From assembly GCF_000423945.1 (NCBI RefSeq), contig NZ_AUIY01000004.1, forward strand, positions 184,138 through 248,137: a stretch of 64,000 nt of DNA, given 5' to 3'. Source of the DNA: Butyrivibrio sp. XPD2002 (lineage in GTDB: Bacteria; Bacillota; Clostridia; Lachnospirales; Lachnospiraceae). This document shows, one piece after another, positions 46,833 through 55,867 of the stretch. Under the pieces are notes generated by a model. That model made no database searches. It was given only the letters and a program-made list of their open reading frames with translations, and was not told the origin of the DNA. The stretch's first letter is position 1. Each line of letters starts with the position of its first letter. Made by a program: the position numbers and the translations under genes.

Positions 46833-48017
46833 ATGAAGATTTGTTTTGTAATCCAGAGATATGGGAAGGAAGTAAATGGTGGCGCAGATCAGCTCTGCTT
46901 GCAATTGGCAGAGCGACTTTTGCGTGCTCACAAAGGAGAAGATTATTCGGTTGATGTCCTTACGACCAAGGCTATTGACTATATAACCTGGAAGAATGAG
47001 TACGAGAATGACTTCGAGGTGATAAATGGTGTTAATGTCCACAGATTCGGTGTCCAATATGAGCGACACACCTGGCTCTTTAATAAGATAAATAAATTGT
47101 ATTTAATGGGGATATTACCTTCATTCATGCATGATTTATGGTTGAAGCTTCAGGGACCCTATGTTCCGTCACTTGTGAAGTACATTCGTGATAAGAAGGA
47201 TGAGTATGATGTGTTTGTGTTTATCACATATCTGTATTATCCGATTGTAAAGGGAATAGCTGAGGTTAAGGAGAAGTCTATATTACTTCCTCTGGCTCAT
47301 GATGAGCCGTATCTTAATTTGAGTTGTATCAAGCCGATTTTTTCTCAGGCCAGAGGACTTTTTTATGAGACTCCTGAAGAGAAGGAACTTGTATGCAGCA
47401 GGTTTACAGGACTGTCTGAAGATTATGCCTTTGGAGGAGCTGGAGTTGATCTTCCATCAAATGTCGATGGCGCAAGGTTTAAAGAGAAGTATGGTGTTTC
47501 TGACTATATTATTTATGCAGGAAGAATTGACACTGGTAAGAACTGTGAGGAACTTTTTGAGTTCTTTATTCGCTATAAGGAATCTCATCCCGGAGATTTG
47601 AAGCTTGTGCTTCTTGGGAAGAATATTATTGAGATTCCGGATAGAGTTGATATTGTGTATCCAGGATTTGTCAGTGAGGAGGATAAGTTTGATGCTTATG
47701 CTGGAGCCAAGGCATTGGTTCTTCCTTCCAAGTTCGAGAGCTTATCAATTGTAGTCCTTGAATCCTTAAGCTTAGGACGCCCTGTACTTGTTAATGATGC
47801 CTGCGAGGTGCTAAGGGGGCATATTAAGAGGTCAGAGGCTGGATTTACTTATAAAGATTATGATGAGTTTGAGAGGAACTTGCATACCCTTGTATCTGAT
47901 GATGATCTGAATGAGAGCATGGGATTAAAGGGTAAGGAGTATGTAGATAAGTACTATACCTGGGACACTATTATTGGAAATTTAAGTGGGCTGATTGAGG
48001 TTGTGCGGAGGAAATGA
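46833..48017 (+). CDS. GT4-family glycosyltransferase
   Basis: A 394-residue GT-B enzyme. MKICFVIQRYGKEVNGGADQL is the acceptor-domain start with the glycine-rich loop. IIYAGRIDTGKN and LPSKFESLSIVVLESLSLGRPVLV form the donor domain with the E-x7-E pattern (retaining). It begins right after a terminator-like hairpin and has no visible Shine-Dalgarno. The start fits the family, so the weak initiation seems real. It opens region C. Confidence 0.9.
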   Translation: MKICFVIQRYGKEVNGGADQLCLQLAERLLRAHKGEDYSVDVLTTKAIDYITWKNEYENDFEVINGVNVHRFGVQYERHTWLFNKINKLYLMGILPSFMHDLWLKLQGPYVPSLVKYIRDKKDEYDVFVFITYLYYPIVKGIAEVKEKSILLPLAHDEPYLNLSCIKPIFSQARGLFYETPEEKELVCSRFTGLSEDYAFGGAGVDLPSNVDGARFKEKYGVSDYIIYAGRIDTGKNCEELFEFFIRYKESHPGDLKLVLLGKNIIEIPDRVDIVYPGFVSEEDKFDAYAGAKALVLPSKFESLSIVVLESLSLGRPVLVNDACEVLRGHIKRSEAGFTYKDYDEFERNLHTLVSDDDLNESMGLKGKEYVDKYYTWDTIIGNLSGLIEVVRRK

Positions 48018-48021
48018 AGTA

Positions 48022-49587
48022 ATGACCGAAAAAGACAAGGGGAGAAATATAATTGAGCCCTATTTGCAGATTTTTTTAGTTGCACACATGGTTGTGATCG
48101 AACTGCTGAATTTATTAAAGTCGTATGAGTTTTTGGATTTTGATTCTGCGATGGCGATACGCCATGCAGTCAATATGTGGAGAGGCGGGACAATCTTTTT
48201 GAGGGGATATGTTTATACAACTTCCATGGAAATAGATTGTCCGGGCTTTTTCGCAGCTCCAATTTATATAATTTCTAATAATCTGGGACTATCTATGATG
48301 ATTTCCCATATTGTATTTGATGGCATGCTTGTAGCAGGGATATATCTTCTCTTGAGGAATCTTGGAGTAGAAAAGAAGTGGAGATATGTGGCTATTCTTA
48401 TTGTTATGGCTCTTTGGGATTATGGACAGTTGGCCTGGGATAATATGATTTTCTTATCAGATGGCCAATATGAGTTTCGGATTTTGGCTGTGATATTCGT
48501 GCTTACTAATCTGACATATGCAGATGATACAGAGACTTTTAGGTGGGAGAAATATGTGGTGGTATTACTTAGCTGCTTTTTTCCATTCATAGTAACTTTG
48601 TCTATGGGGATGTATCTGTTACTGGTATTTGGAGCGCCGTTAGTACTTGCGGTTATTCTTAAGTCTGCGATGGAAGATAAATGCTATTTTAGAGATATTA
48701 AGTGGTGTGTTATCTATGTAGCAGAGATGGTTATTGCTATTATAATCAGGGCAATTGCCCATATTAATGCATTTAGAGATACTATGAATATGGTTGTTGA
48801 AGGCGAAATGTCTTCAAATTTTCATGCTGTATTAACTGCAATCTTTGCAGCTTTCGGAGCAACAACAGGTGATGCTGTTATTGTTACTTCTATTAGCGGA
48901 TTCCTGAAACTGATTAGATTTGTTTTTGTTTTAATAGTTATCGGTATTTTTGTATATAGTATGGTGACCCATGGCAAGGATAATAGAACGGAGTTATATT
49001 ACCTGGTTACCATCCTTATGGTAGCTATAAACTTTATAGTGTTTACTTTTGCAAATACTCAGTATACGGAAGCTCATTTTGAGAGCAGATACCATATTAT
49101 ATGGCTGATTCCTGTAATTCTGTGGGATATTAGTTATATAAGTAAGCAGGGTGGCTCGTTGAATACTAAACAACGAGTTATTCTCTGGTCATGTTTGATT
49201 TGTGGACTTTTGATTGTGAATGTATTTTCCGCTAGAGGACTTTTTGCCATGAAAACAAAGATAAATAAAGTTCGAAGCAGAATTTCTACAATAGCAGCTG
49301 AGAATGGAATAGATAGTGTTGTGTACTGGGATGATTCAAATTCAACACAATTATCAGCTTTTGACATAAATTTAAATGTTATCATGGTAAGTAAGATTAA
49401 CGAATCGGATATTCAGAGAGCTGGTTGGGGAACATTGAAGGATGTAGAAATAAAGAACAAAAATCTATTTGTGGTTGCGTCTGACAGAGTAGAAGAGGTT
49501 CCGGAGGATGTACTTGAAAGTTACAAATTGCTGGATGATTACAAAGGCGCCAGTATTTATATGACAGAAGATTATGAATGGAAATAA
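48022..49587 (+). CDS. Multi-membrane protein, GT-C-like, unknown specificity
   Basis: 521 residues, about ten to eleven helices and a soluble C-terminal ~100 residues. The first outside loop has FDSAMAIRHAVNMWRGG, an acidic D-x-x-x-x-x-R/H segment like those of the neighbouring proteins. GT-C function is inferred from this loop, the topology and the context. A GGAGG lies inside the previous gene end, supporting ATG 48022. Confidence 0.5.
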   Translation: MTEKDKGRNIIEPYLQIFLVAHMVVIELLNLLKSYEFLDFDSAMAIRHAVNMWRGGTIFLRGYVYTTSMEIDCPGFFAAPIYIISNNLGLSMMISHIVFDGMLVAGIYLLLRNLGVEKKWRYVAILIVMALWDYGQLAWDNMIFLSDGQYEFRILAVIFVLTNLTYADDTETFRWEKYVVVLLSCFFPFIVTLSMGMYLLLVFGAPLVLAVILKSAMEDKCYFRDIKWCVIYVAEMVIAIIIRAIAHINAFRDTMNMVVEGEMSSNFHAVLTAIFAAFGATTGDAVIVTSISGFLKLIRFVFVLIVIGIFVYSMVTHGKDNRTELYYLVTILMVAINFIVFTFANTQYTEAHFESRYHIIWLIPVILWDISYISKQGGSLNTKQRVILWSCLICGLLIVNVFSARGLFAMKTKINKVRSRISTIAAENGIDSVVYWDDSNSTQLSAFDINLNVIMVSKINESDIQRAGWGTLKDVEIKNKNLFVVASDRVEEVPEDVLESYKLLDDYKGASIYMTEDYEWK

Positions 49588-49616
49588 TACATTTTTACAT
49601 GGTTGGAAGAGCTTGT

Positions 49617-51203
49617 ATGGAAAAGAGTATAAAGAATGTAAGGAATAATTGGTTCTATTTTCTAAGTGTAATAGCTTGGACTATTTTTTATTGCTACTAC
49701 CATACGAAGATATGGGTGTCTTCTGACCATGTCACTATGATCCCATTTGCAAAAGATTTTCTTAGTGGCAACTTGTTGCTAAAAGGTTGGGTGGCAGGAT
49801 CTAATAACTTTTTCTTCACTGAGACATTGTTTTATTTACCGGGACTGGCATTGGGAGTAAGCGGATATACTCTTGAAGCGGTGCTTAGTTCTTTGACTAT
49901 GGCGTTGATTGTTGTAGAGGCCTCTGCATTTTTTCTTAGACAAAAGGGATTCCTTTATGTGCTTGTTTACTATGCAATAGTTGGAATGGTGCCTGTTGGT
50001 ATGTCGCACATTCTTATCAACTCAAATTCACACAACGGATTATACGCTGTATTATTGCTGGAGTTTTGGATCCTGCTCAAGTATATAGAGTCTGAATCCA
50101 ATAGATATGGTCTTGTGATAGCATATATGGTCATTGGGGTGCTCGCCTTGTATTCGGACAGTGTGGCACTTATGGGATTGATAGCGCCGGTGCTGTGTCT
50201 TTGTGCTTATATGATTTTGCTTAAGAGGAAGAATACTCCTGAGCTTATTCGTTGGATGATTATGTTTTGGGCGACTGCGTTTATTTTTGTGCTTGCGAAG
50301 CTATTTTCTCGTGTGATTCGAATGTTAGGAGGCATAGTAACATTAGGCTATCCTACTAAGCTTGTTGGATTAGCTGAGGCTAAGGTTCGTGCGATTGAAT
50401 GGTTTGGACAGGTTGAGATTGTCTGGGGATATACGCCTTGGGGCGCTGGTTTTTTTGGGCATTGTTATCATGTGGCAATAGTGGGAATTATGGTTCTGTT
50501 TGGGATTTCTATTGCGTACTTTTTTATAAAGGCGGTTTTATTCAGGATAGATTATAAGGCCTTACTTGCCTGGCTGATCGTAGTTATTAATCTTGGGGGA
50601 TGCGTTTTTACTAATGCAGATATCCATCCCAGGTATTGTGTTTTATCCTTTATATTTGGGGTTATTCTTGTTCTTTATTTTGTTTTTGATGTTACAGCTA
50701 TATGTGAAGGGAAGAAATCTCAATCTTCTAATAATAAAATATCTGTTATTAGGGTTGTAGCGATTGTATTATCGCTGTTTTTTACAATAAGTGTTTCATG
50801 GTATAGAGGAGAAGCTATCATTAAGATGCAGCCTTATACGTATTTAACTGAGACACAGAACGCTGCGGATTTTATTCTTGAAAACAATCTTGGTACGGGA
50901 TATGGTCAGTTTTGGTGCGGACCTATCATAGCAGCTATGACAGACTATAAGTATAATATTCTTCCGATATATACCAGTGAGGATGGCTTTAAAGAGTATT
51001 CGAATCTTGTTAATACCAGGTGGTATGATGAAACGGAGATACATTATACAGTTACGTTTCAGAATGATGATGAAAATGATGATGTGGGTGTAAAAAATGA
51101 GGAGATAATAGGATTCTTGGGAGAGCCTGATTGGATAAAGGATATTTATAATTATCGTATAATGTATTGGGATAAAGATATCTCACAATGGATGGTAAAA
51201 TGA
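49617..51203 (+). CDS. Multi-membrane protein, GT-C-like, unknown specificity
   Basis: 528 residues with about eleven helices and a short soluble C-terminus. VSSDHVTMIPFAKDFLSGN after helix 1 is the likely acidic catalytic-type loop. It resembles the gene at 48022 in layout (helix, acidic loop, W-x-x-G-x-x-x repeat-like step), so the two may be distant paralogues. GGAAGA at 49605-49610 supports ATG 49617 rather than the ATG at 49578 inside the previous gene. Confidence 0.5.
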   Translation: MEKSIKNVRNNWFYFLSVIAWTIFYCYYHTKIWVSSDHVTMIPFAKDFLSGNLLLKGWVAGSNNFFFTETLFYLPGLALGVSGYTLEAVLSSLTMALIVVEASAFFLRQKGFLYVLVYYAIVGMVPVGMSHILINSNSHNGLYAVLLLEFWILLKYIESESNRYGLVIAYMVIGVLALYSDSVALMGLIAPVLCLCAYMILLKRKNTPELIRWMIMFWATAFIFVLAKLFSRVIRMLGGIVTLGYPTKLVGLAEAKVRAIEWFGQVEIVWGYTPWGAGFFGHCYHVAIVGIMVLFGISIAYFFIKAVLFRIDYKALLAWLIVVINLGGCVFTNADIHPRYCVLSFIFGVILVLYFVFDVTAICEGKKSQSSNNKISVIRVVAIVLSLFFTISVSWYRGEAIIKMQPYTYLTETQNAADFILENNLGTGYGQFWCGPIIAAMTDYKYNILPIYTSEDGFKEYSNLVNTRWYDETEIHYTVTFQNDDENDDVGVKNEEIIGFLGEPDWIKDIYNYRIMYWDKDISQWMVK

Positions 51204-51238
51204 ATTACAAATAATAGATATAAACTTATACGTAATAA

Positions 51239-51247
51239 TGATATAAT
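51239..51247 (+). promoter_or_regulatory. Extended -10 promoter for rubredoxin gene
   Basis: TGATATAAT is a perfect -10 with the TG extension. The -35 region is weak, as allowed for extended -10 promoters. It lies 48 bases before the rubredoxin ATG and after the end of the preceding membrane gene. Confidence 0.6.
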
Positions 51248-51294
51248 AGTCTTGTTAACATAACTGGCATTTTTTCACAGGAAGGAGCATTTCT

Positions 51295-51450
51295 ATGAAG
51301 TATGTATGCGGTACATGTGGTTACGTTTATGACGAGGCAGCAGGCGATCCGGATAATGGAGTAGCACCCGGAACAAAGTGGGATGATCTCCCGGCAGATT
51401 GGGTTTGTCCCCTTTGCGGAGTTGGTAAGGAAGAATTTAAAGCTGAATAA
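51295..51450 (+). CDS. Rubredoxin
   Basis: A 51-residue protein. The two CxxC knuckles are complete: Cys5/Cys8 (CGTCGY) and Cys38/Cys41 (CPLCG), which bind one iron. [26 protein letters not shown] is the standard rubredoxin core. GAAGGAG precedes ATG 51295. It carries electrons, in anaerobes often to oxygen- or peroxide-reducing enzymes. The flavin reductase-rubredoxin protein follows. A terminator lies between them, so the pair may be separately expressed. Confidence 0.97.
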   Translation: MKYVCGTCGYVYDEAAGDPDNGVAPGTKWDDLPADWVCPLCGVGKEEFKAE

Positions 51451-51459
51451 GATTTAAAG

Positions 51460-51495
51460 TAAGGTATGTGGCAGTTGCTTCATACCTTATTTATT
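51460..51495 (+). terminator. Rho-independent-type terminator after rubredoxin
   Basis: TAAGGTATG pairs with CATACCTTA around a 12-base loop (51460-51489), followed by a T-rich stretch. The tail is weak (TTTATT), so termination may be partial. Confidence 0.6.
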
Positions 51496-51545
51496 CATTC
51501 AAAGGAATTTAACGAGCAGATGAAAACTTATAAGGAGGAACCATC

Positions 51546-52205
51546 ATGGGCGAAATGAACACAAAGGCAATGTTTAAGTTATCCTACGGACTTTATGTAT
51601 GCACAGCTAAGAAGGGCGATAAGCTCAATGGTTGCATTATCAATACTGCGATCCAGGTAGCATCAGAGCCTAACCGCATTTCTATTGCTGTTAACAAGGC
51701 TAATTATACTCACGACATGATCAAGGAGACCGGAGAGTGTAACATCTCCGTTATCAGCAACGATGCGACCTTTGATCTTTTCAAGCATTTTGGTTTCCAG
51801 TCAGGTAGGGATGTTAATAAGTTCGAGGAGACCGGCGCTGGCAAAATCGCAGAGGATAAGATATCCTATAAGCTGGCAGAGAATGGTATCCCTTATGTAG
51901 AGACAGGTATCAATGCATACTTTTCACTTAAGGTAGAGCAGACTGTGGATCTCGGATCACACACTCTTTTCATCTGTGAACCTGTTATGATGGAAGTGCT
52001 CTCAGATACTTCATCCTGTACTTATGAGTATTATCAGAATAACATTAAGCCGAAGCCCCAGGCTGTTGGCACTACACCTAAGGGTGAGACCGTATGGCGC
52101 TGTCTGATCTGTGGCTACGAGTGGGTTGGCGAGGAGCTTCCGGATGATTTCATCTGTCCTATTTGCAAACACCCTAAGGCTGACTTTGAGAAAATTGTGA
52201 GGTAA
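51546..52205 (+). CDS. Flavin reductase-rubredoxin fusion (high-molecular-weight rubredoxin, Hrb-like)
   Basis: Residues 1-160 form an FMN-binding flavin reductase-like domain (MFKLSYGLYVCTAKKGDKLNGCIINTA, VNKANYTHDMI, LGSHTLFICEPV, broken here). Residues ~172-219 form a C-terminal rubredoxin with CLICGYEW and CPICKHP. This is the Hrb architecture known from Moorella and other clostridia, where it passes electrons from NADH-linked enzymes to flavodiiron proteins. AAGGAGGA precedes ATG 51546. It is out of place in a glycan locus, so this is probably a resident housekeeping pair. Confidence 0.92.
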   Translation: MGEMNTKAMFKLSYGLYVCTAKKGDKLNGCIINTAIQVASEPNRISIAVNKANYTHDMIKETGECNISVISNDATFDLFKHFGFQSGRDVNKFEETGAGKIAEDKISYKLAENGIPYVETGINAYFSLKVEQTVDLGSHTLFICEPVMMEVLSDTSSCTYEYYQNNIKPKPQAVGTTPKGETVWRCLICGYEWVGEELPDDFICPICKHPKADFEKIVR

Positions 52206-52211
52206 CTGGTT

Positions 52212-52691
52212 GTGACAAGCGCCTCTAAGAAAAATTTAATGGCTATAGGTGCTCTGATCTTTATGGCTTTTTGGATAATTATAGGACTAATCATGAGCTA
52301 TAAAGAGGTGATGCCTGTTAAGGAGAATCTGTCGGGCGTTCAGATTGATGATAGTTCACTGTATACCTGGGATTTATCAGAAACTGACATAGGAAGCTTT
52401 ATTAAGATAGAAGGATGGTTCGTGAAAAACGGACAGGACACAGAATTTGTAACTCTAAAAATGTCTGTTGTATATTATGATGAGTCCCGGGATATATGGT
52501 TTGTCCTCCCTACAGATGTGGCAGAGAATAAACAGGCCAGGGAAGTTATGAATGACGGATTAAAATATAAGTGGTCCGGAGTTACGGCAAAATGTCTGGA
52601 AAGTGCTCTTGGTAAGGGTGCTTCTTTTAAGAAATATATGCTGTACGAACTAAATGGTGAGAGGAAGCTTGTAGCATTAGATAATTTATAG
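52212..52691 (+). CDS. Small membrane-anchored protein, unknown
   Basis: 159 residues with a single N-terminal membrane segment (GALIFMAFWIIIGLIMSY) and a ~125-residue extracytoplasmic domain rich in beta-type sequence. I do not recognise the family. It starts at GTG 52212 after GAGGTAAC; ATG 52239 is an alternative. It sits 4 bases ahead of a polytopic protein and is likely co-expressed with it, perhaps as an accessory. Confidence 0.6.
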   Translation: MTSASKKNLMAIGALIFMAFWIIIGLIMSYKEVMPVKENLSGVQIDDSSLYTWDLSETDIGSFIKIEGWFVKNGQDTEFVTLKMSVVYYDESRDIWFVLPTDVAENKQAREVMNDGLKYKWSGVTAKCLESALGKGASFKKYMLYELNGERKLVALDNL

Positions 52692-52695
52692 AACT

Positions 52696-54051
52696 ATGAC
52701 TAAGTATGATTGCAAAAAGTATATACCATTTTTTATAAGCGGCTTGATAGTCGCTTCTTTCCTGTGCGTTGTTCCATTAACTCATGATGATCTTAATGCA
52801 TATAATTCGTTTGCAAAATCAGCTTCTCTTATGGAGATGCTTAGCTACGTTTATACACGTCTTTTTACCTGGTCTTCAAGGTTTATTATAGAATTCTTTC
52901 TTCTGATATTTGAGAAAATGCCTAAACCTCTTTGGGCATTTTTTTCGGGACTCTTTTGGGTGGTTCTCCAATGGGGGATTTCAAAGCTTATTACAGATGA
53001 ACCTGAAATAGAACTTAATATTTTTTTAGCACTGATGTCTTTGATATTTCCTTTTATAACATGGTCAAGCGCTGGATGGATTGCTACGTCATTTACTTAT
53101 TTGACTCCAATTGCGGCTGGGTTAATAACACTTTTTCCTCTTCGATACGTATACATGGATGTTGATAAGAAAAAGATATCCTTTATAAAGGCAGCAGGAT
53201 ATACGCTCCTTATGATTTATGCATGCAATCTGGAACAGATGGCTGTTGCGATATCATTTGTTTATTTCGTTATAGTTAGCTATGAAATAATAAGTAAGAA
53301 AGTCGATGCTTTTCATGTATGGATGTTGATTCTCGCAGTACTTGGTGTGCTTGCAGCTGTTTTAAATCCCGGAAATAAAACACGAACAGTGGCAGACACC
53401 GGACATTGGTTTCCGTCCTATGGCATGCTGACACTTTTTGATAAGCTTGAAATAGGCGTTACAACTACAGCGTCGTGGTTTATGCGAGCTCAGAATATGT
53501 TTTGGGTTATTGTAGCATTTATGTTGTTTACTGCTATTTATAAAAGGCATAACAGCGCCATATACAGAGCTATTGGTGCTATGCCGCTACTATTATCTTT
53601 GATTTTTATTCTTGGAAGATCCACGGTTGGTAAGCTGATCCCATATCTTCCACGTATTACAAAGGAAATTCCAAGAAATGGTCTTGTGAATCCGACTACA
53701 GCTTTTTCTCCAAGTGGCATTTGCGCATGGATTTTGATAGGATTACTTTATGTTTCATTAGTAATATCGGTGATGCTGATCTGTGTGAATCTGGAGGAGC
53801 TATGCTTCTGGATGAGTCTTCTGTTTGCGGGCTTTGGCTCCAGATGGATGATGGGATTGTCACCAACGATATATGCTTCGGGATTTAGAACTTGCATGAT
53901 TATGATTGTATTCTTAATGGCGATCGGGGGATTATTATTTTATAGAAACAGTATTGTTAATAAGAAATTGTTGTTTCTCACTATGGGCTTAGTTGCAATA
54001 GTGAATCTTGGATTATGGGGGCAGATGCTTTACAGGCAACTATCTGTTTAA
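52696..54051 (+). CDS. DUF6056-like polytopic membrane protein
   Basis: 451 residues, about twelve helices. An acidic first loop THDDLNAYN and a SSRFIIEFF segment near residue 55 resemble the H-D-D and S-x-R pattern of DUF6056-type proteins, which are probable GT-C relatives. Function is not established. It is followed by an overlapping-style start of the next membrane gene at 54056. Confidence 0.6.
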   Translation: MTKYDCKKYIPFFISGLIVASFLCVVPLTHDDLNAYNSFAKSASLMEMLSYVYTRLFTWSSRFIIEFFLLIFEKMPKPLWAFFSGLFWVVLQWGISKLITDEPEIELNIFLALMSLIFPFITWSSAGWIATSFTYLTPIAAGLITLFPLRYVYMDVDKKKISFIKAAGYTLLMIYACNLEQMAVAISFVYFVIVSYEIISKKVDAFHVWMLILAVLGVLAAVLNPGNKTRTVADTGHWFPSYGMLTLFDKLEIGVTTTASWFMRAQNMFWVIVAFMLFTAIYKRHNSAIYRAIGAMPLLLSLIFILGRSTVGKLIPYLPRITKEIPRNGLVNPTTAFSPSGICAWILIGLLYVSLVISVMLICVNLEELCFWMSLLFAGFGSRWMMGLSPTIYASGFRTCMIMIVFLMAIGGLLFYRNSIVNKKLLFLTMGLVAIVNLGLWGQMLYRQLSV

Positions 54052-54055
54052 AAGT

Positions 54056-55867
54056 ATGAAAAAAGAAACCAGGGTCATGACAATAGAATTCGTTCTTGTC
54101 ATGCTGATAGTAAGAATAATTTGGGTCTGGTTTGACAGACATATAAATCTATATGGGGATGAGCTTAGATATTATGGGATAGCCCGTAGTCTCTTTATGG
54201 GGACCGGGCTGTCCATAAGAAATGCTCCGATTGATTATCAGAAGATATTATATTCTATTTTTCTTGTTCCATTTTTTGCAATTTCTGATCCCGAAAAGCG
54301 TATGTTGGCAATAGGTGTGGCTAATACTATCGTTATGTATTCGGGAATTATTCCGATTTATTTGATTTCTAAAAAGGTAGGATTATCAGAAAAGAGCCTT
54401 TCTCTTATCATGATTATTTCTGCTATTTGGCCAGAGCTTATGATATCGATGTCTTATATGTCTGAGGTGATATATTATCCTCTTGCATTGTGGTTCGTTT
54501 ATCTGTGGCTTATTCAAAGAGATAAACAGAGCTTGGTTTTGGCAGGATCGCTTGGCGTTCTATGCTATATCGGTTATGTCTGCAAGGAGATATTCCTGGC
54601 ATTTCTAATCGCGGATGTTCTTTATCTTATTATCAGCAGAACCAGAGAAAAGAAAGAATATGCGATGACAGCTATATTATTAGCTGCATTCGCGTTGTGC
54701 CATGTACTGGCAAAAGTAACCATGTTTAGCGGCCTTGGCAATTCCTATAACCAGATGGGGATTGAGGCTATTCTTTCTGTGAGAAGTCTTTTATATCTTG
54801 GCTATTATTTTGTATATTATTATGGTGCCTTTTTTCTTGAAGTACTGGCTCTCCCTGTGCTCTATTCGGTATGCGAGTATAAGCGCATGAATGTTAGTAA
54901 TAAGGCGCTGTTTAAATATGTCATGCTGTTTTCCTTTGTGGCAGTAGGTACGGTTGCTTATACCATCATGGTAAGAGAAGACATTGGTAAAATAGTTCCA
55001 AGACTTCACTTAAGGTATATGGCTCCTGCCACGATTCTTTTACTTATTCCATTTTTTAATATTCTTGATTGTAGGGAAGCGGATGAAGAGGCAAATAATA
55101 ATAAGTGGAGCTTGATTGCACTTGCATGCTTCTTGATTTTTGTATTATTTATTTTCAGAGGTGCCTATAGAAGTGTTCCGATAGACCAGTACAACCTTGA
55201 TTGGTATACTGAGACAAGGAATCTCATAAGGCAGATATTCCCTGGTATAAAGGAGCTTTCAATAGATATTGCAGGTATATTGATGAGCTTTTTATTCTGC
55301 ATGTTTGGAATTGTTGTGCACTATATTTATCGTAAGAAGAGTAAGCTTCTTGCTAAGAAGGTGCTTGTAGGTGCGCTAATTTTTACTTCAGTTATTAGCT
55401 GCTTATATGGAATGCGCTGGAACAGAAAGTACTATAAGGCTGACAAAGTAAGGACAGAAAATGTTCTGAAGCTGGAGTCATATTTCAAAGCAGACGATGA
55501 GTGTAAGTCTGTTATATATATTACTTACGGACTGGGTATACGTTCCTTCGTTAAATACATGGATTCTTATTTTGATGAGGTTTCACTTTTATATGTTGTA
55601 GATGAGGCGGATCTTATTCCGGAAGTTATCGAGAGAGAGTATTCTATCACCGCTAAGGATAGTCATCTGCTTGAGGCTACCTACAAGGGTGAGTATGAGG
55701 CTCCTGAGGAGTTTTCCTATATAATCGTTGAAAACGATTGTGCGAGGCAGGATGTGGAGCTTCAGAATGTGGAGCGTATAGAAGAAGTGAGTACGGATGA
55801 GTATACTGTGTACAAAAACATGGATAGAAGGAACCTGACATGGATGAAAAAAGAACTAGCAGAGTAG
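54056..55867 (+). CDS. GT-C-like polytopic glycosyltransferase, GT39/ArnT-like layout
   Basis: About 603 residues with eleven or twelve helices. The loop after helix 1, LYGDELRYYGIARSLF, is the D-E loop typical of GT39/ArnT-like enzymes, which move a sugar from a polyprenyl phosphate outside the membrane. The last ~110 residues form a soluble domain. ATG 54056 is chosen over 54008, which sits inside the previous gene. The 3' end overlaps the next gene by 28 bases. Confidence 0.7.
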   Translation: MKKETRVMTIEFVLVMLIVRIIWVWFDRHINLYGDELRYYGIARSLFMGTGLSIRNAPIDYQKILYSIFLVPFFAISDPEKRMLAIGVANTIVMYSGIIPIYLISKKVGLSEKSLSLIMIISAIWPELMISMSYMSEVIYYPLALWFVYLWLIQRDKQSLVLAGSLGVLCYIGYVCKEIFLAFLIADVLYLIISRTREKKEYAMTAILLAAFALCHVLAKVTMFSGLGNSYNQMGIEAILSVRSLLYLGYYFVYYYGAFFLEVLALPVLYSVCEYKRMNVSNKALFKYVMLFSFVAVGTVAYTIMVREDIGKIVPRLHLRYMAPATILLLIPFFNILDCREADEEANNNKWSLIALACFLIFVLFIFRGAYRSVPIDQYNLDWYTETRNLIRQIFPGIKELSIDIAGILMSFLFCMFGIVVHYIYRKKSKLLAKKVLVGALIFTSVISCLYGMRWNRKYYKADKVRTENVLKLESYFKADDECKSVIYITYGLGIRSFVKYMDSYFDEVSLLYVVDEADLIPEVIEREYSITAKDSHLLEATYKGEYEAPEEFSYIIVENDCARQDVELQNVERIEEVSTDEYTVYKNMDRRNLTWMKKELAE

